Below are positions 36,801 to 45,065 of a stretch of DNA of 64,000 nucleotides, one piece after another. The DNA is from Apoderus coryli (Eukaryota; Arthropoda; Insecta; Coleoptera; Attelabidae), in NCBI GenBank assembly GCA_911728435.2, contig OU452198.1, positions 15,596,001-15,660,000 of the forward strand, given 5' to 3'. Positions within the stretch are counted from its first letter, which is position 1; each line of letters begins with the position of its first letter. The translations under genes were made by a program, and so were the position numbers. A model generated the notes under the pieces. The model saw only the letters and a list, made by a program, of their open reading frames with translations, ran no database searches and was not told the origin of the DNA.

Positions 36801-37473
36801 GGAAATTAAAGATATTTTAGTTAAAGATATAGCAGATGAACTCCAATCAAAAGACAACATATTCGTTAAGAGGACATTTATCAGTACTCTGCTGAAACTA
36901 CAAAAGCTCCAATGTCTAATAACAAGTGTAGTAGACGATTTCGAGGAACATCTGCAAATGGGCACGTCTTTTAACACCAAGAAAGAAATAAAATATGTGG
37001 ATTTGTTAGAAAGTTTAAATTTTGTAGTTGGTAAAACTCGAAATGATCTTGTGAGCATTTTGCGAAAACAAAGAGATACCGAAGTGCATAATAATATTGA
37101 GTTGGTAAATACATTGAAGAAAATTTTGGTTCAAGAAGAGACTGAGAAAACTGAAGCTATTGGGAAACTAATTTGGGAAATGAAAAACGTAGGAAAACTA
37201 CAAAAAGATACCATTAAAGAACTACATGCGAAGCTGATCAGAAACATCAAACCAAAGAAAGAGTTGAAAATAATATTTGATCTGCAAGAGCGGTATGAAA
37301 CGTGTTTTGCGAATCTTTTAGAACTATTGGCAACTAACGAGACCAATAATATAAATAAAAGTGATGATATAAAAGACGTGATGGAAGACATAAAACGGAA
37401 AAATGCTGAACTGAGACAGAAAATATTGGAAAAGAATAAAATAAAATTTGAACAGTTCAAGAAAGCTAAATGA
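16980..37473 (+). CDS. Gene B: secreted 1078-aa proprotein with four furin-type sites
   Basis: Exons 16980-17054, 23769-23837, 26902-27093, 29920-30100 and 34754-37473 sum to 3237 nt, exactly 1079 codons with the TGA, and every junction keeps phase (0, 0, 0, 1). The signal peptide is MNRVTLIVVFLAVFASVNA with cleavage before HCGCLK. Residues 20-250 are Pro/Gln-rich with scattered Cys and an SCGCGYRY motif. R-X-K-R sites end at residues 259, 428, 591 and 628, implying cleavage by a furin-like protease into several chains. Residues about 780-1078 are Lys/Glu/Leu-rich and probably helical. No known domain is recognised. The introns (6.7, 3.1, 2.8 and 4.7 kb) are packed with transposon relics. Function unknown; an extracellular structural role would fit. 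Confidence 0.82.
17055..17819. other. Gene B intron 1, 5' part
   Basis: AT-rich intron with no recognised element before the hammerhead-like motif at 17.8 kb. Confidence 0.4.
17815..17865 (-). ncRNA. Hammerhead-like motif, PLE terminal fragment
   Basis: Minus strand: CTGATGA (17845-17851), a GGAC/GTCC stem-loop, then GAAAC (17825-17829) followed by ATATC. The core boxes are complete; stem II has unpaired bases at its base and stem III is weak (ATATC where GTC would be expected). It abuts the left edge of the mariner element at 17879. Confidence 0.4.
18590..19640 (-). pseudogene. Mariner-type transposase (DD41D spacing), frameshifted
   Basis: From the N-terminus: a DUF4817-like helix-turn-helix region (FHAWRQINKREYAAKYPDRR), a second DNA-binding part (NPHVRNISSDLGINRTS), then LWTDEASF, YWSQTNPHW, VNVWCGIVDGRIIGPFIIG, SMWYQQDGCPAHF, and WPPRSPDLTVLDFYLWGRIK. 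Taking the Asp of WYQQD and the last Asp of SPDLTVLD gives 41 residues between them, as in the rosa-type DD41D mariners, counting one in-frame stop. At least three frame breaks make it inactive. Total length near 350 codons is normal for the family. Confidence 0.8.
19690..20560. repeat. Cluster of near-perfect palindromes inserted in the mariner element
   Basis: Three hairpins: 19751-19773 with 19780-19802 (CGCAAACGCCG, GTGCGAAG); a pair about 19893-19925 with 19953-19990 (AAACTGACAGTCGTTTTACC); and about 20440-20545 (TGTGCGAAGAAATTTCGCGC, GATATTTTGAC). Sequence near 19870 (GAACCTTTGGCGTAGAACAC) also occurs in the 22.0-22.56 kb foldback. Noncoding, MITE-like. Confidence 0.65.
21241..22035. 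other. Gene B intron 1, MITE remnant
   Basis: AT-rich. GTTACTTTACGGACGTCCTGTATA ends at 21844 and resembles the right end of the TATACAGG MITE class; I found no left end. No coding frame. Confidence 0.35.
22036..22575. repeat. Foldback element with hammerhead-like motifs
   Basis: Arms of about 170 bp: about 22150-22330 and 22400-22560, sharing GTAAGTGTAGTCATTTTATTGC, GGGTACTATGCTTCGCTCAG, and CGTTTCGCTAACAATGTTAGC in inverse order. On the plus strand of the right arm CTGAGGA (22400-22406) is followed by a GCTAAC/GTTAGC stem-loop and GAAAC (22423-22427). CTGANGA is the hammerhead core, so G at the variable position is allowed. The left arm has a mutated core. Probably inverted PLE termini. 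Confidence 0.65.
22576..23768. other. Gene B intron 1, 3' part
   Basis: About 22660-23070 is less AT-rich, and its minus strand reads short coding-like pieces (ECWNIAKGWEKIMTCWIEEF) in changing frames. I cannot identify the source, and it is broken. The remainder shows nothing. Confidence 0.35.
23769..23837 (+). CDS. Gene B exon 2
   Basis: Twenty-three codons (APPIAQHGCVTEYVQIPVSA and three more); acceptor TTTGTAG and donor CCT|GTAAGA; phase 0 at both ends. Too short for ORF detection; called from splice sites, phase and composition. Confidence 0.75.
24222..24657. repeat. Imperfect inverted repeat (MITE-like) in gene B intron 2
   Basis: Arms about 24222-24345 and 24541-24657. Shared, in inverse order: TAAAATTATTCAAGAAAAAT, AAGTTTTCAGTG, and the region around ATAGGTGG/GGCATAG. 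Spacer about 195 bp. Noncoding. Confidence 0.55.
25643..25864 (+). pseudogene. Tc1-type transposase C-terminal fragment
   Basis: Ends LPHLWDSLDQNDLDHLILSM then PRPVEAVIANRGGITRY, the typical C-terminus of Tc1 transposases (HLI.SMP.R...VI...GG.T.Y). The catalytic domain is absent and the N-terminal part of this frame is unrelated, so it is a truncated relic. Confidence 0.65.
25883..26153. mobile_element. Hairpin MITE, about 270 bp
   Basis: AATTGAAGAGCTTGGCGG and GGTAACAAGCCACATGTC on the left are matched inverted by GACAAGTGTGGCTTGTTACC and CCGCCAAGCGCTTCAATT on the right. TIR about 45 bp. No ORF. Confidence 0.65.
26654..26760 (+). ncRNA. Hammerhead ribozyme copy with altered core (G12 to A)
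   Basis: Homologous to the intact motif at 56737-56838. CTGATGA at 26690-26696, stem II GTTG/CGGC around loop TGGAT, then AAAAC where GAAAC is required, and GTC at 26719-26721. Stem I pairs TCACC with GGTGA and continues outward to the TCGAGA/TCTCGA ends. The missing G12 should abolish self-cleavage. Sense strand within gene B intron 2. Confidence 0.6.
26902..27093 (+). CDS. Gene B exon 3
   Basis: Sixty-four codons, acceptor TTTGCAG and donor AAG|GTAAGA, phase 0. It encodes CIQDNVRIIESPQNPCMK, then two more Cys and a Pro/Gln-rich stretch. Confidence 0.8.
27094..27359. other. Gene B intron 3, start
   Basis: AT-rich. ATACCTGTTTCGGCTTCAGT near 27222 resembles a deleted form of the PLE hammerhead-like terminus. 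GGGTGTCC near 27303 resembles a MITE end. Confidence 0.3.
27360..27897 (+). mobile_element. 5'-truncated CR1-type LINE, 3' end only
   Basis: 27366-27563 encodes HNINIRFKGTLTPPTHSKEL and FKRSYSYNVTRIVNDLP, homologous to the extreme C-terminus of the LINE ORF2 at 41141-43933 (HNVNIRDS, FKRSFSYNASTVYNSVP). A 3' UTR of about 300 bp follows, with AATAAAGGCCTTTATTATTA leading into a (TTA)n tail, as in the 41 kb copy. 5' truncation is usual for LINE insertions. Confidence 0.75.
28140..28700 (+). pseudogene. Mariner/Tc1-type transposase relic
   Basis: Broken frames read LLGVCNNNARVAERLYLASF (DUF4817-like), DPSVSIRVMESIRHHRRSTI, FMQRENLHPYHLKPVQKLYP, then FFKEILWSDEAHFNQQGL with the first catalytic Asp, and HCWNPDQIRES. 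It ends before the second and third Asp are recognisable. Stops and frameshifts throughout. In gene B intron 3. Confidence 0.7.
29629..29820. mobile_element. MITE of the TATA.AGGGTG class, about 190 bp
   Basis: Left end TATATAGGGTGTTCC and right end GGACACCCTGTATA. The interior has no ORF; it contains the small hairpin AACTTCCGGT/ACCGGAAGT. Gene B intron 3. Confidence 0.55.
29920..30100 (+). CDS. Gene B exon 4
   Basis: Acceptor GTTTTTAG before 29920 and donor CCAT|GTAAGT, leaving phase 1. It encodes VEPLFTYKPQQQIYEPVCDR and a Pro-rich stretch with a further Cys (KMCIPVM). The split codon becomes TGC (Cys) with exon 5. Confidence 0.8.
30600..31110 (+). pseudogene. RNase H domain relic of an I-clade LINE
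   Basis: Shifting plus-strand frames read FQAEVLAIDLCAQELE, then NIFSDSQGTIKTS, then CHSGLKGNEMVDSLEREGT, the three core blocks of a LINE RNase H (E, SDSQ, HSG..GNE..D), and then a MSRSHLRCLDY segment typical of the sequence after it. Frameshifts and stops. A different LINE clade from the two CR1-type elements, which lack RNase H. Confidence 0.6.
31420..31690 (+). pseudogene. Mariner transposase C-terminal relic
   Basis: Reads KSKLVELGHEIWPRATYCLN, SHFFFVIKNENLARRFH, then KKLVTREEKCLIGDYVKKS, aligned with the mariner pattern of ELG.E..P...YS.DL...DYH.F, then RW.KC......Y. The catalytic third Asp is not preserved. Distinct from the DD41D elements. Confidence 0.55.
32440..32800 (-). pseudogene. 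CR1-type LINE 3' end in duplication unit 1
   Basis: Colinear with the unit 2 copy at 33775-34100, including the segment around CGTGTCAGACAGCGCTCTTA, but its minus-strand frame is broken by indels. Confidence 0.55.
33775..34100 (-). pseudogene. CR1-type LINE ORF2 C-terminus in duplication unit 2
   Basis: 33803-34078 minus encodes KFRGSVHDVNIRHKTVITPP and FERPFSYTVSKYYNALPDNI, the same C-terminal segment as at 27366 and 43730. 5'-truncated. Confidence 0.65.
34754..37473 (+). CDS. Gene B exon 5 (last exon)
   Basis: Acceptor AAATTTTAG before 34754; open for 2720 nt to TGA. It begins PTTPRTPQVNSQELASKIIN, has SCGCGYRYDD, all four R-X-K-R sites, a Ser/Glu acidic block near residue 450, a CSYC pair near residue 684, an RDSSSSSEEMG stretch and a long helical C-terminus. 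The ATG at 34987 is internal; translation enters from upstream exons. Confidence 0.88.
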
Positions 37474-37610
37474 AATTATTGAGAAGATGAATTGGAAATC
37501 TCACTTGAAAACCGGGAAGGAATTCTTTCTTAGTTCCGTCAAATAGCAAGAGTTATTGAATTTGATAGACGTAGATATACCTGATTTATGTATTATAGGG
37601 TTAGTAAAAA

Positions 37611-37616
37611 AATAAA
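37611..37616 (+). terminator. Poly(A) signal of gene B
   Basis: AATAAA 138 bp after the gene B stop. A further AATAAA near 37890 is an alternative. Confidence 0.5.
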
Positions 37617-38033
37617 AAAGACGACTGTTATATGATTTTTGTATTCCATTTTATAATTTTTTTAAATTGTTGAATGAAAATTGAAAATTATCTATTTTGT
37701 GAGAGTAATTTTATGTTGTCTTTTTTATTTTTTTTCCATATCTGAACAATTTTATAAATACATCCATATATGTTTATTTTTGTTTTAGGAACTAACAATC
37801 CTCATTGTCACAAAACCGTGGAAAAATTTTAACAGACAACTTAAAATTACTACTATTTTGCAACAATAACAATATGTTCAAATTTATTAAATAAAATTTA
37901 TTTAAATTGAAATTTGCTGTTTTATCTTTGTACCATTTTCCTTTACGAAAAACCAACATTAATAAAATTCAAATAAAAGAAAACAAACAAAAACTTTCAA
38001 AGTCAACTCCACAAAAAACTTTTAATTTAGTTA

Positions 38034-38082
38034 TATAAAGGAAACTAGTTTCGGCTCAACAAGCCATCATCAGTCCTACAAT
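38034..38082 (-). ncRNA. Hammerhead-like ribozyme motif in the PLE 3' region
   Basis: Minus strand: CTGATGA (38067-38073), T, stem II GGCT/AGCC with loop TGTTG, GAAAC (38048-38052), then TAGTTTCC. Stem III would be the 2-bp AC/GT with a TA loop, cleavage triplet GTT, and stem I AGGA/TCCT. Very short stem III is known for PLE-encoded hammerheads. The single T between core and stem II is unusual, so activity is uncertain. Confidence 0.55.
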
Positions 38083-38485
38083 AAAGACAAAAACGAACGC
38101 ATAAGAGAAAAAAAAATAAATAAATAAATAAAACGTACAACGGGCAATAAATCTATACATAAGTTCATAAGGTAAAAAACTTACCATTCTCACAAAAACA
38201 TCCGTGTAGAAAAAATATCAAACATGAATATAAATAACTAACATTACACGAAAACAAACACCTGTGTTGAGTAAATAAATAAAATAAGAATTTTAATGCA
38301 TCCAAGACCAGATTCAAATATATCAAAAGGAAAAAACGAAAAGCGTTTAACCTTTTTCTATAAGTACAGTATGTCCAAAAAGAATTGAATTGAACTGGAC
38401 TGAAATTCTAAAGAATCGTAAAAATAGTAAATTTAAATGAGGCAAGCAAAAACAGCATTAAAGAGGGGCACAAAAATTGAACACG

Positions 38486-39220
38486 TTACAAATTAAAGAG
38501 TGAATTAATAATAGGGGACTCAATGAAAGATGTTTGGTCATTCAAGCAAGTGACACTGTTATTTGACTTAGCCTTCATGATCTCCAAAATCTCCAAATAA
38601 TTTAAACGGGAGCCCTTATTACACCTATGTAATAACGTTGAGTTATTCAAAACATCGAAGTTGTGATTTGTCGCGATTAGATGGTTTGCAAAAGTAGATG
38701 GAGTATTAAAAATATCGGTATTCTTATAACGGTTGTAATAATACAAATGTTCCTTGATTCTCGTAAGGATCCTACGGCCAGATTGGCCGATATAAATGCT
38801 ATTACAGTCCTGACAAGAAAGTCTATAAACTCCCGAACTTTTCAAAAAATTTGTTCTATCTTTAGAATTCACTAGACAAAGGCTAACGTTGTTAACAGTT
38901 CTAAAACTAACGACAATATCCGGAATACTACTTCTTATCATTTTAGCAATCTTATGAGGATTTACAACCGTAAAAGAAAGTCTAAATCTTGTATAGAATC
39001 TAAAATATAGTTTCATAATGGTTGGAAGAGGGTAACCATTATTAAGTGGTAATTGTTTAATCACATTAATCTCTCTCTCAAACCCATCACCACTAAGTGG
39101 TAAAGAAAAAGCCCTATGAAACAAACAGTTGAAAGAAGCGAACTTATGACTAAACGGGTGGTTAGATTTAAAAGGAATCAGTGTCAGTTGTGGTCGGTTT
39201 TCTATATACCTCAAACTCAA
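38486..39220 (-). pseudogene. PLE C-terminal part: linker and GIY-YIG endonuclease
   Basis: Begins at RPQLTLIPFKSNHPFSHKFA, continuing the preceding RT frame after a frameshift near 39190. The GIY-YIG core reads SGVYRLSCQDCNSIYIGQSG, then RRILTRIKEHLYYYNRYKN, STFANHLIATNH and LNYLEILEIMKAKS. The nuclease cuts target DNA for PLE insertion. The domain itself is intact. Confidence 0.82.
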
Positions 39221-39683
39221 AACGATGAGCTAGAACATCTCTAATAATCCAAATGTCCAAAAACGGAAGTTTGTTGTTAGATTCGAATTCAATTGTAAAA
39301 TTTATATTAGTGTGTAGGGAATTAACAAAATTCAAAAAATCAAAAATAACAGTTGGAGTGCCATCAAACAAAATGACACAATCGTCCACATATCTGTAAT
39401 AAAATAGAATCCTCCCAGCAAACTGAGGGTCACTAAGAAAAGAACACTCCAGATTCTTCATAAAAATTTCAGCTAAAAATGGGGAAAGGTTCGAACCCAT
39501 AGCCAAACCCGTTTCTTGTCTATAAAACTTATCATTAAATTGAAAGAAATTCTGTTCCAAAACCAAACCAAGCAACAAACACAAATCGAGTGCAATATGA
39601 GTTGGTACATTGTTATGAAGAAGCTCATGTCTAACTAAAGAGATGCATTCCTCCAGTGGAATACTCGGGAATAAATTAGTTAC
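39168..39683 (-). pseudogene. PLE reverse transcriptase, middle and C-terminal part
   Basis: SVTNLFPSIPLEECISLVR (motif A region just after the break), TGLAMGSNLSPFLAEIFMKN (motif B), YYRYVDDCVILF with intact YVDD (motif C), FTIEFESNNKLPFLDIWIIR. The frame is open upstream of 39683 only by chance; the PLE sequence is cut there by the LINE, after ...LSLD at 44213. Confidence 0.8.
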
Positions 39684-39913
39684 AGAGTTATTTAGGTAGG
39701 AGTGATTGATCTGAACAAGTGAATGAAACTTAGTTAAATTATTAACTAAACACAAGTGAAATAAACCATAAAATATAAAATTAGTTATCTTCAACATTAC
39801 ATTTAAACGCAAATAATTTGAAAACTACTTATTTTTGTGCAAACTTGATATTATTGCCGTAGCGGAACTGAAGTGACTCTTGGGCAGGAAATTGCTGCAC
39901 CTTTGTTTGAGAT

Positions 39914-40859
39914 ATGTCTGATATATCTAATAACGAATTATTGGGCAAGATATTGGATATCATTAGGGCATCTGCAGAGGAAACGAAAACTAGTGTTACT
40001 CAAGTATTGCAAGCCGACATAAAAAATGAAGGTGCCAAAATACTGGAAAGAATAGATAGACAGTCCACTAGAATAGACGATTTGGAGAAAAAGGTTGCCA
40101 TTCTTGAGCATCAGAATCTAAAATTTGAAAGAATAGCTCGAAAAAATAATATAGTTATTTCTGGTCTTCAGGTTCCGAGAGAAAAATCAGTATTAATTCC
40201 GGAAATACTGAGTTTTTTTGAACAGAAGCTCGAGGACTGTTTTGGAAAACGAAATCAACAACGCGTACATAATTAAGACCTCAAAAGGTGTTATAGTAAA
40301 GGTGCAGTTCGTTACCTTCTTGAGAAAAGAATTAATATTGTCGAATGCAAAAAAATTGAAGGGAGAAAACATTTTCATAAATAATGATCTTTGTGCAGAG
40401 GATCAAAAAGATCGAAAGATTTTGTTAAGGCACATGAAGGAAGCACGTGAAAAAAATTTAATTGCAAGAATTGTGCAATTTAATAAACTAAAGGTAGGAG
40501 ATGAAGTGTTTTCAGTATCGGATCTAGAAAGTGAATCTGTACCGAATACTCGAAGTACGGGTGGTGAGAAACATGCTGTTAAAATAGTCACCTGCGGAGA
40601 ACCTTCAACGCTATCACCTTTAGAAAAGCCGAACGTTGAATCCGGTACTACCACATCTGGTTCGCAGCAGGAAACATCTATTCCAAGAACTCTGGATAGT
40701 CACGTAAAATTACGTACAAAATCACTGTCGATATCATCTGACTCAGATATTTATCCCGGCAAAAGAGATCGAGAAGGAAATACACCTAACAAGAGTGATT
40801 TATTTAAAAAAACTAAATTTAATAAACCTTTGACACGTTCAAACTCAACATTCAAGTAA
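39914..40859 (+). pseudogene. LINE ORF1, coiled coil plus RNA-binding domain, one frameshift
   Basis: 39914-40276 encodes MSDISNNELLGKILDIIRAS, then a coiled coil (RIDRQSTRIDDLEKKVAILE) and ARKNNIVISGLQ. The frame shifts near 40240, and 40218-40859 continues with NEINNAYIIKTSKGVIVKVQ, FLRKELILSNAKKLKGENIF, LCAEDQKDRKILLRHMKEA, then a Ser/Thr-rich tail. This is the usual trimerisation, RRM-like and C-terminal order of LINE ORF1. No PHD finger, unlike the ORF1 at 7750. A one-base indel is the only defect. Confidence 0.75.
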
Positions 40860-41140
40860 GTGTTTGTGTCTGTGGGTGCAAGTATGTCCTGTCCACTTTG
40901 ATAGCAGATATTCTTGATATATAGGAATAGTTTTTTTCTCGTGCTCGATGTTTTAAAGTATTTCAAATTTATGTCTTAAAAATTTAAACATGTAAATTGC
41001 TATCTGATTTATGTCGAAAAATATTGAATTCTTCATTGATCTTTAATGTAACTTTGAAACAGGATTAATTAATATTAAGAATTTGCAGTTGGTATATTTT
41101 CATTGTTATTATTTTGTTTCCGTATTTTTGTTAAGTCATT

Positions 41141-43933
41141 ATGGCTAGTGTTGAACTATTAAAGATAGGACATTTAAATGTAAGGTCTTTATTTACGGGT
41201 TTTGACCATCTAGTCCGGTTAGTCTGTGAAAATCAGTTTGATATTTTTTGCGTCACCGAAACATGGTTAAATAAAGACTTGTCCTCGGACTTAGTTCACA
41301 TTCCAGGGTACAAGTTATTGCGAAGAGATCGTGACGGCAGAGGCGGTGGGGTGGGAATTTATTTGCGTTCAGAGTTTGAACATAATATTGTTTTAAATGA
41401 CTTTGGTTGTCCTGAAGGCATAGAGAATATGTGGTGTTCTATAAAATGTAATAAACATAATTTTTTGCTTGGAGTTATATACCGAGTGCCATCTAGCAAT
41501 TCGAAGATTTTTGTTGATTATCTTGATAATATTCTTTCTTTCATTACACCTCAATTCGATGAAGTTATTTTCGTGGGAGACATAAACATTGATGTTACAT
41601 CCCCTAATTTAGTAACTGATTGCACTGAGTCCTATAATTTTTCACAAGTTATACAGGAACCCACTCGTGTTACTGAATTTTCACTGAGACTAATAGATGT
41701 AATCTTTTTAAATAACATTAATATTTTAATTGAATCTGGTACGCTTGATGCCGACCTTATATCAGATCATAAAGCGGTATTCTGCACACTAAGCATTTCC
41801 ATGCCAAAAAGGCAACCTAAATATGTAACTTACCGAGATTTTAAAAATATTTGTCCACAGTCTTTTGAGTTAGATTTAATTTCATTAGAGTTTGATAGAA
41901 TTTATTATATAAATGATATTAACGATAAAATTAGTATGATAAATTATCTGATTATTGCACTCTTCGATAAACATGCGCCAATCAAAACATCCCTTATAAC
42001 AAAGCCATCAGCACCGTGGATAACAAGTAATATTAAGCAAATGATTCATATTAGGAATAAGGCGTTAACAAAGTTTAAAAAATCCAGACGACCGGCTGAC
42101 TGGTTAGATTATAAAACCATAAGGAATTTCATTGTTGGTGCTATCAGGCGTGAAAAAATTGCCTACCTAAATTATTGTCAAAGAAGTACGAACAAAAAAG
42201 ACATATGGAATGCATTATACAAATTGAATATTCGTAATAAGAGTGTTACTGATATCCCAGGACACTTGAACAATGCAGATAACTTTAACGATTACTTTTT
42301 ATCAGTCTTTAGTCCCGGTGGTAGTTGTGCAATGACTAGCTCTGACTACTCATATGGAAGTTTTAATCCAGATTTGAAATTCTCCATAAAATTTTCTACA
42401 ATGCAAGAAGTTTCTAATATAGTACTGTCTTTGAAATCCGATGCATATGGCCATGACGATATTAATGCCTTTATGTTAAAGATGTGTCTTCCTCATATTT
42501 GTCCTCACATTACTCACATAATGAATTGTTGCATTGAATCGGGTTGTTATCCAGATATTTGGAAATTGTCCTTAATACGTCCTCTATCAAAAACCACTAA
42601 TCCTGTTTCTTATTCTGACTTTCGCCCGATAAGTCTACTCCCAACTTTATCCAAGGTTTTGGAAAAAATTGTAAATTTGCAAATGTCGCAATTTCTATTT
42701 GACAATAAAATTATTTCATCGCATCAGTCAGGTTTTAGGAAAAGTTATAGCACTACTTCTTTATTACTTAATGTTACTGATAATATATTTAGGTCTCTTG
42801 ATGAAAAGCAGGCTACAGCTCTTACTTTACTGGATTTCTCCAAGGCTTTTGACACAATTGATCATGAGTTACTTGTCTCAAAAGCGCGATATTACGGTTT
42901 CGATGAACAGTCATCGAAATTCCTAAATTCTTATTTAATAAATCGTCAACAGTTTACCGTTGTCAAAAACAATGCATTTCACACTGGACTTGTTACATCT
43001 GAAGTACCACAAGGTAGCATCTTGGGACCTATTCTTTTCCTACTTTATACTGCAGATTTTTTTGATTGTGTCAAGTATTCCGAGATAAATTGCTTTGCTG
43101 ATGACTCGCAGGTCTCTTTTCAATTTGATCCATCTAGAGTGGCAGAGGCTAGTAGTATGTTAAATGAAGATTTGTCGCGAATAAGTCATTACGCACACAA
43201 TCATAATTTGCGCTTAAATCTTGATAAGACCCATGTGTTATGTTTTTGTCCGAAAAATTTTCAAAGCTTGATTGATTCAAAATTGAGACCAAACTTGAAT
43301 GGTATGTCTTTGAATATGGTAAGTAAAGCGAGAAACTTGGGCATTATTTATGATGTGAAGCTGAGGTTTCATGAACATGTGTCAATGATTGTTAAGAAGT
43401 GCTATATGGTATTAAGACTACTGTACTCTAATATTAGTTTGATAAACTTTAAATTAAGAAAAAAATTGTGTGAATCTCTAGTACTATCAATAATAAACTA
43501 CGCCAACATTTGCTACTTCCCTTGCCTAGACAAGTTCACGCAAAATCGACTTCAAAAAATTCAAAATACGTGTTGTAGGTATGTTTTTGGTCTCAGAAAG
43601 TTTGATCGTGTTTCCTGCAAGATTAACGAACTGAAATGGTTGCGTATCGAAACAAGTGTTAAATACCATTACTCAGTTTTTATTTTTCGTCTTCTTGGTT
43701 CTTCTAATCCTCCATATCTTCGAAATAAACTGCGATTCAGGCACAATTTGCATAATGTTAATATCAGAGATAGCACAAAATTATGTCTTCCGAGATTCCG
43801 TACCGCCATGTTTAAGAGATCTTTTAGTTATAATGCTTCAACTGTATATAACTCTGTGCCTAACGATTTCAAACATCTAAGTTTGTATGTTTTCCGTAGA
43901 AAATGTCGTGATTTTTTTCTTGCTTCGCAATAA
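41141..43933 (+). CDS. LINE ORF2: endonuclease and reverse transcriptase, 930 aa
   Basis: Intact frame. The endonuclease has GHLNVRSL, FCVTETWL, RDRDGRGGGVGIYL, FVGDINIDV and ISDHKAVFCTL (catalytic Asp-His). The reverse transcriptase has FRPISLLPTLSKVLE, LLDFSKAFDTIDHELL, VPQGSILGPILFLLYTADF and the FADD box in INCFADDSQVSF. The C-terminus has NRLQKIQNTCCRYVFGL and HNVNIRD...FKRSFSYNAS, matching the truncated copies at 27.4 and 33.8 kb. No RNase H. Spaced 281 bp from ORF1. Confidence 0.88.
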   Translation: MASVELLKIGHLNVRSLFTGFDHLVRLVCENQFDIFCVTETWLNKDLSSDLVHIPGYKLLRRDRDGRGGGVGIYLRSEFEHNIVLNDFGCPEGIENMWCSIKCNKHNFLLGVIYRVPSSNSKIFVDYLDNILSFITPQFDEVIFVGDINIDVTSPNLVTDCTESYNFSQVIQEPTRVTEFSLRLIDVIFLNNINILIESGTLDADLISDHKAVFCTLSISMPKRQPKYVTYRDFKNICPQSFELDLISLEFDRIYYINDINDKISMINYLIIALFDKHAPIKTSLITKPSAPWITSNIKQMIHIRNKALTKFKKSRRPADWLDYKTIRNFIVGAIRREKIAYLNYCQRSTNKKDIWNALYKLNIRNKSVTDIPGHLNNADNFNDYFLSVFSPGGSCAMTSSDYSYGSFNPDLKFSIKFSTMQEVSNIVLSLKSDAYGHDDINAFMLKMCLPHICPHITHIMNCCIESGCYPDIWKLSLIRPLSKTTNPVSYSDFRPISLLPTLSKVLEKIVNLQMSQFLFDNKIISSHQSGFRKSYSTTSLLLNVTDNIFRSLDEKQATALTLLDFSKAFDTIDHELLVSKARYYGFDEQSSKFLNSYLINRQQFTVVKNNAFHTGLVTSEVPQGSILGPILFLLYTADFFDCVKYSEINCFADDSQVSFQFDPSRVAEASSMLNEDLSRISHYAHNHNLRLNLDKTHVLCFCPKNFQSLIDSKLRPNLNGMSLNMVSKARNLGIIYDVKLRFHEHVSMIVKKCYMVLRLLYSNISLINFKLRKKLCESLVLSIINYANICYFPCLDKFTQNRLQKIQNTCCRYVFGLRKFDRVSCKINELKWLRIETSVKYHYSVFIFRLLGSSNPPYLRNKLRFRHNLHNVNIRDSTKLCLPRFRTAMFKRSFSYNASTVYNSVPNDFKHLSLYVFRRKCRDFFLASQ

Positions 43934-44212
43934 TACTAATTACTCTGGATTAGTCAATTTTGTCAATTTTTCAATGTAATTAAAATATAATTACGTGTTA
44001 ACATTTAATTAATGCCTAAATTTCATTTGGTCAATTTTGTTATGTTATACAATAATATTTTTGTATTAATTTTTAGAATTTACTGTTTAATTTTTCTAAG
44101 GTTGAGTTGAGTAGCATTTATGCTAGACTTCGCCTTTATAAACACAATAATATGTAATATCGCTGTAATATGTGTTTAATAAAGCCACTTTATTATTATT
44201 ATTATTATTATC

Positions 44213-45065
44213 AAGTGACAACAGCAAAGAAGAAGAAGGCACGCCAACATCTTTAATCTTAGAACACAACTCAACTGAATTCTTAATCGAGTGTACATTA
44301 TTAAATCCCGTAAGTTCCCTCAAAGTAACATTCAGCCAGTCAGCAAGAAGCGAACATGGTGAATTAGTATAAGAAACCACAGGTCTTATGGGGCAGCTAG
44401 GTTTATGAATCTTTGGTAGACCATACAATCTAGGAGTAGCTGGGTTCATTTGAATGAAAAAATATGATTTCTTATTGAAGTAAATATCAAGTGTATTAGT
44501 AAGCGAATTTATTGTGTTTTTCACTAATTGATTAAACTTAAGGGTCGGATCACTGGAAATCAATGAAAAAGAAGGTTCATTTAAAAAATTAGTAACCTTC
44601 GAAATGTAGTCAACTCTATCAAGAATGACCAAGCAATTCCCCTTATCTGCCTTTGTAAAAATTAAGTTATTGTTCCAAATCTTCCTCTTAATAGATTTCA
44701 GAGTTGAGAGTGCTCGAGTATTAAAACCTCCATATTCAAAAACAAAATCATGTCCTAACTAGGTTTAAACAAGAAATAATATTAGTTCTCACAATCTGTT
44801 CATCTTCAGCCGAATAAGAATTTAAAATATTATCACAGTCAACAGATACAATCTCAAGGTTATCCCGTACTGTTTTTGAGTCAACATTATTATTTAAATT
44901 AAACTTTAAACCAAGATTCAAAAAACTTTCCTCATTAGAATCAAAATGGGTGCCGCTCAGATTAAGAAAACGTTTGTGAAACTTAAAATCAGAAAAACAA
45001 ACATTAGAGTTATTTGAATTCAAATCGGACTCAACACAATCAATAAAATGACGTCTAGATATCAA
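44213..45065 (-). pseudogene. PLE N-terminal part (start of reverse transcriptase)
   Basis: 44748-45065 encodes the N-terminal extension to NIISCLNLVRT and a stop. A different frame then reads GHDFVFEYGGFNTRALSTLK, FTKADKGNCLVILDRVDYIS, and from 44632 NPATPRLYGLPKIHKPSCPI, RPVVSYTNSPCSLLADWLN, stopping at LLLSLD where the LINE tail begins. These are the thumb/N-terminal blocks of PLE RTs. Confidence 0.78.

Larger units (their letters stand above)
39684..44212 (+). mobile_element. CR1-type LINE inserted in the PLE reverse transcriptase
   Basis: About 4.5 kb on the plus strand: 5' UTR to 39913, ORF1 39914-40859 (one frameshift), ORF2 41141-43933 (intact), 3' UTR ending AATAAAGCCACTTTATTATT and a (TTA)n tail to 44212. 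It interrupts the PLE between LSLD and VTNLFPSIP, i.e. inside RT motif A, with at most a few bases of target duplication. It appears full-length and young. Confidence 0.8.

Noticed and set aside
34987..37473. A stand-alone 828-residue gene starting at the ATG at 34987
   Set aside because: The frame is open upstream to a good acceptor at 34753, and joining four upstream exons gives an exact codon count with a signal peptide. The ATG is internal.
39690..39812. N-terminal extension of the PLE RT frame upstream of 39683
   Set aside because: The open frame continues by chance into the 5' UTR of the inserted LINE; the real PLE upstream sequence is at 44213-45065.
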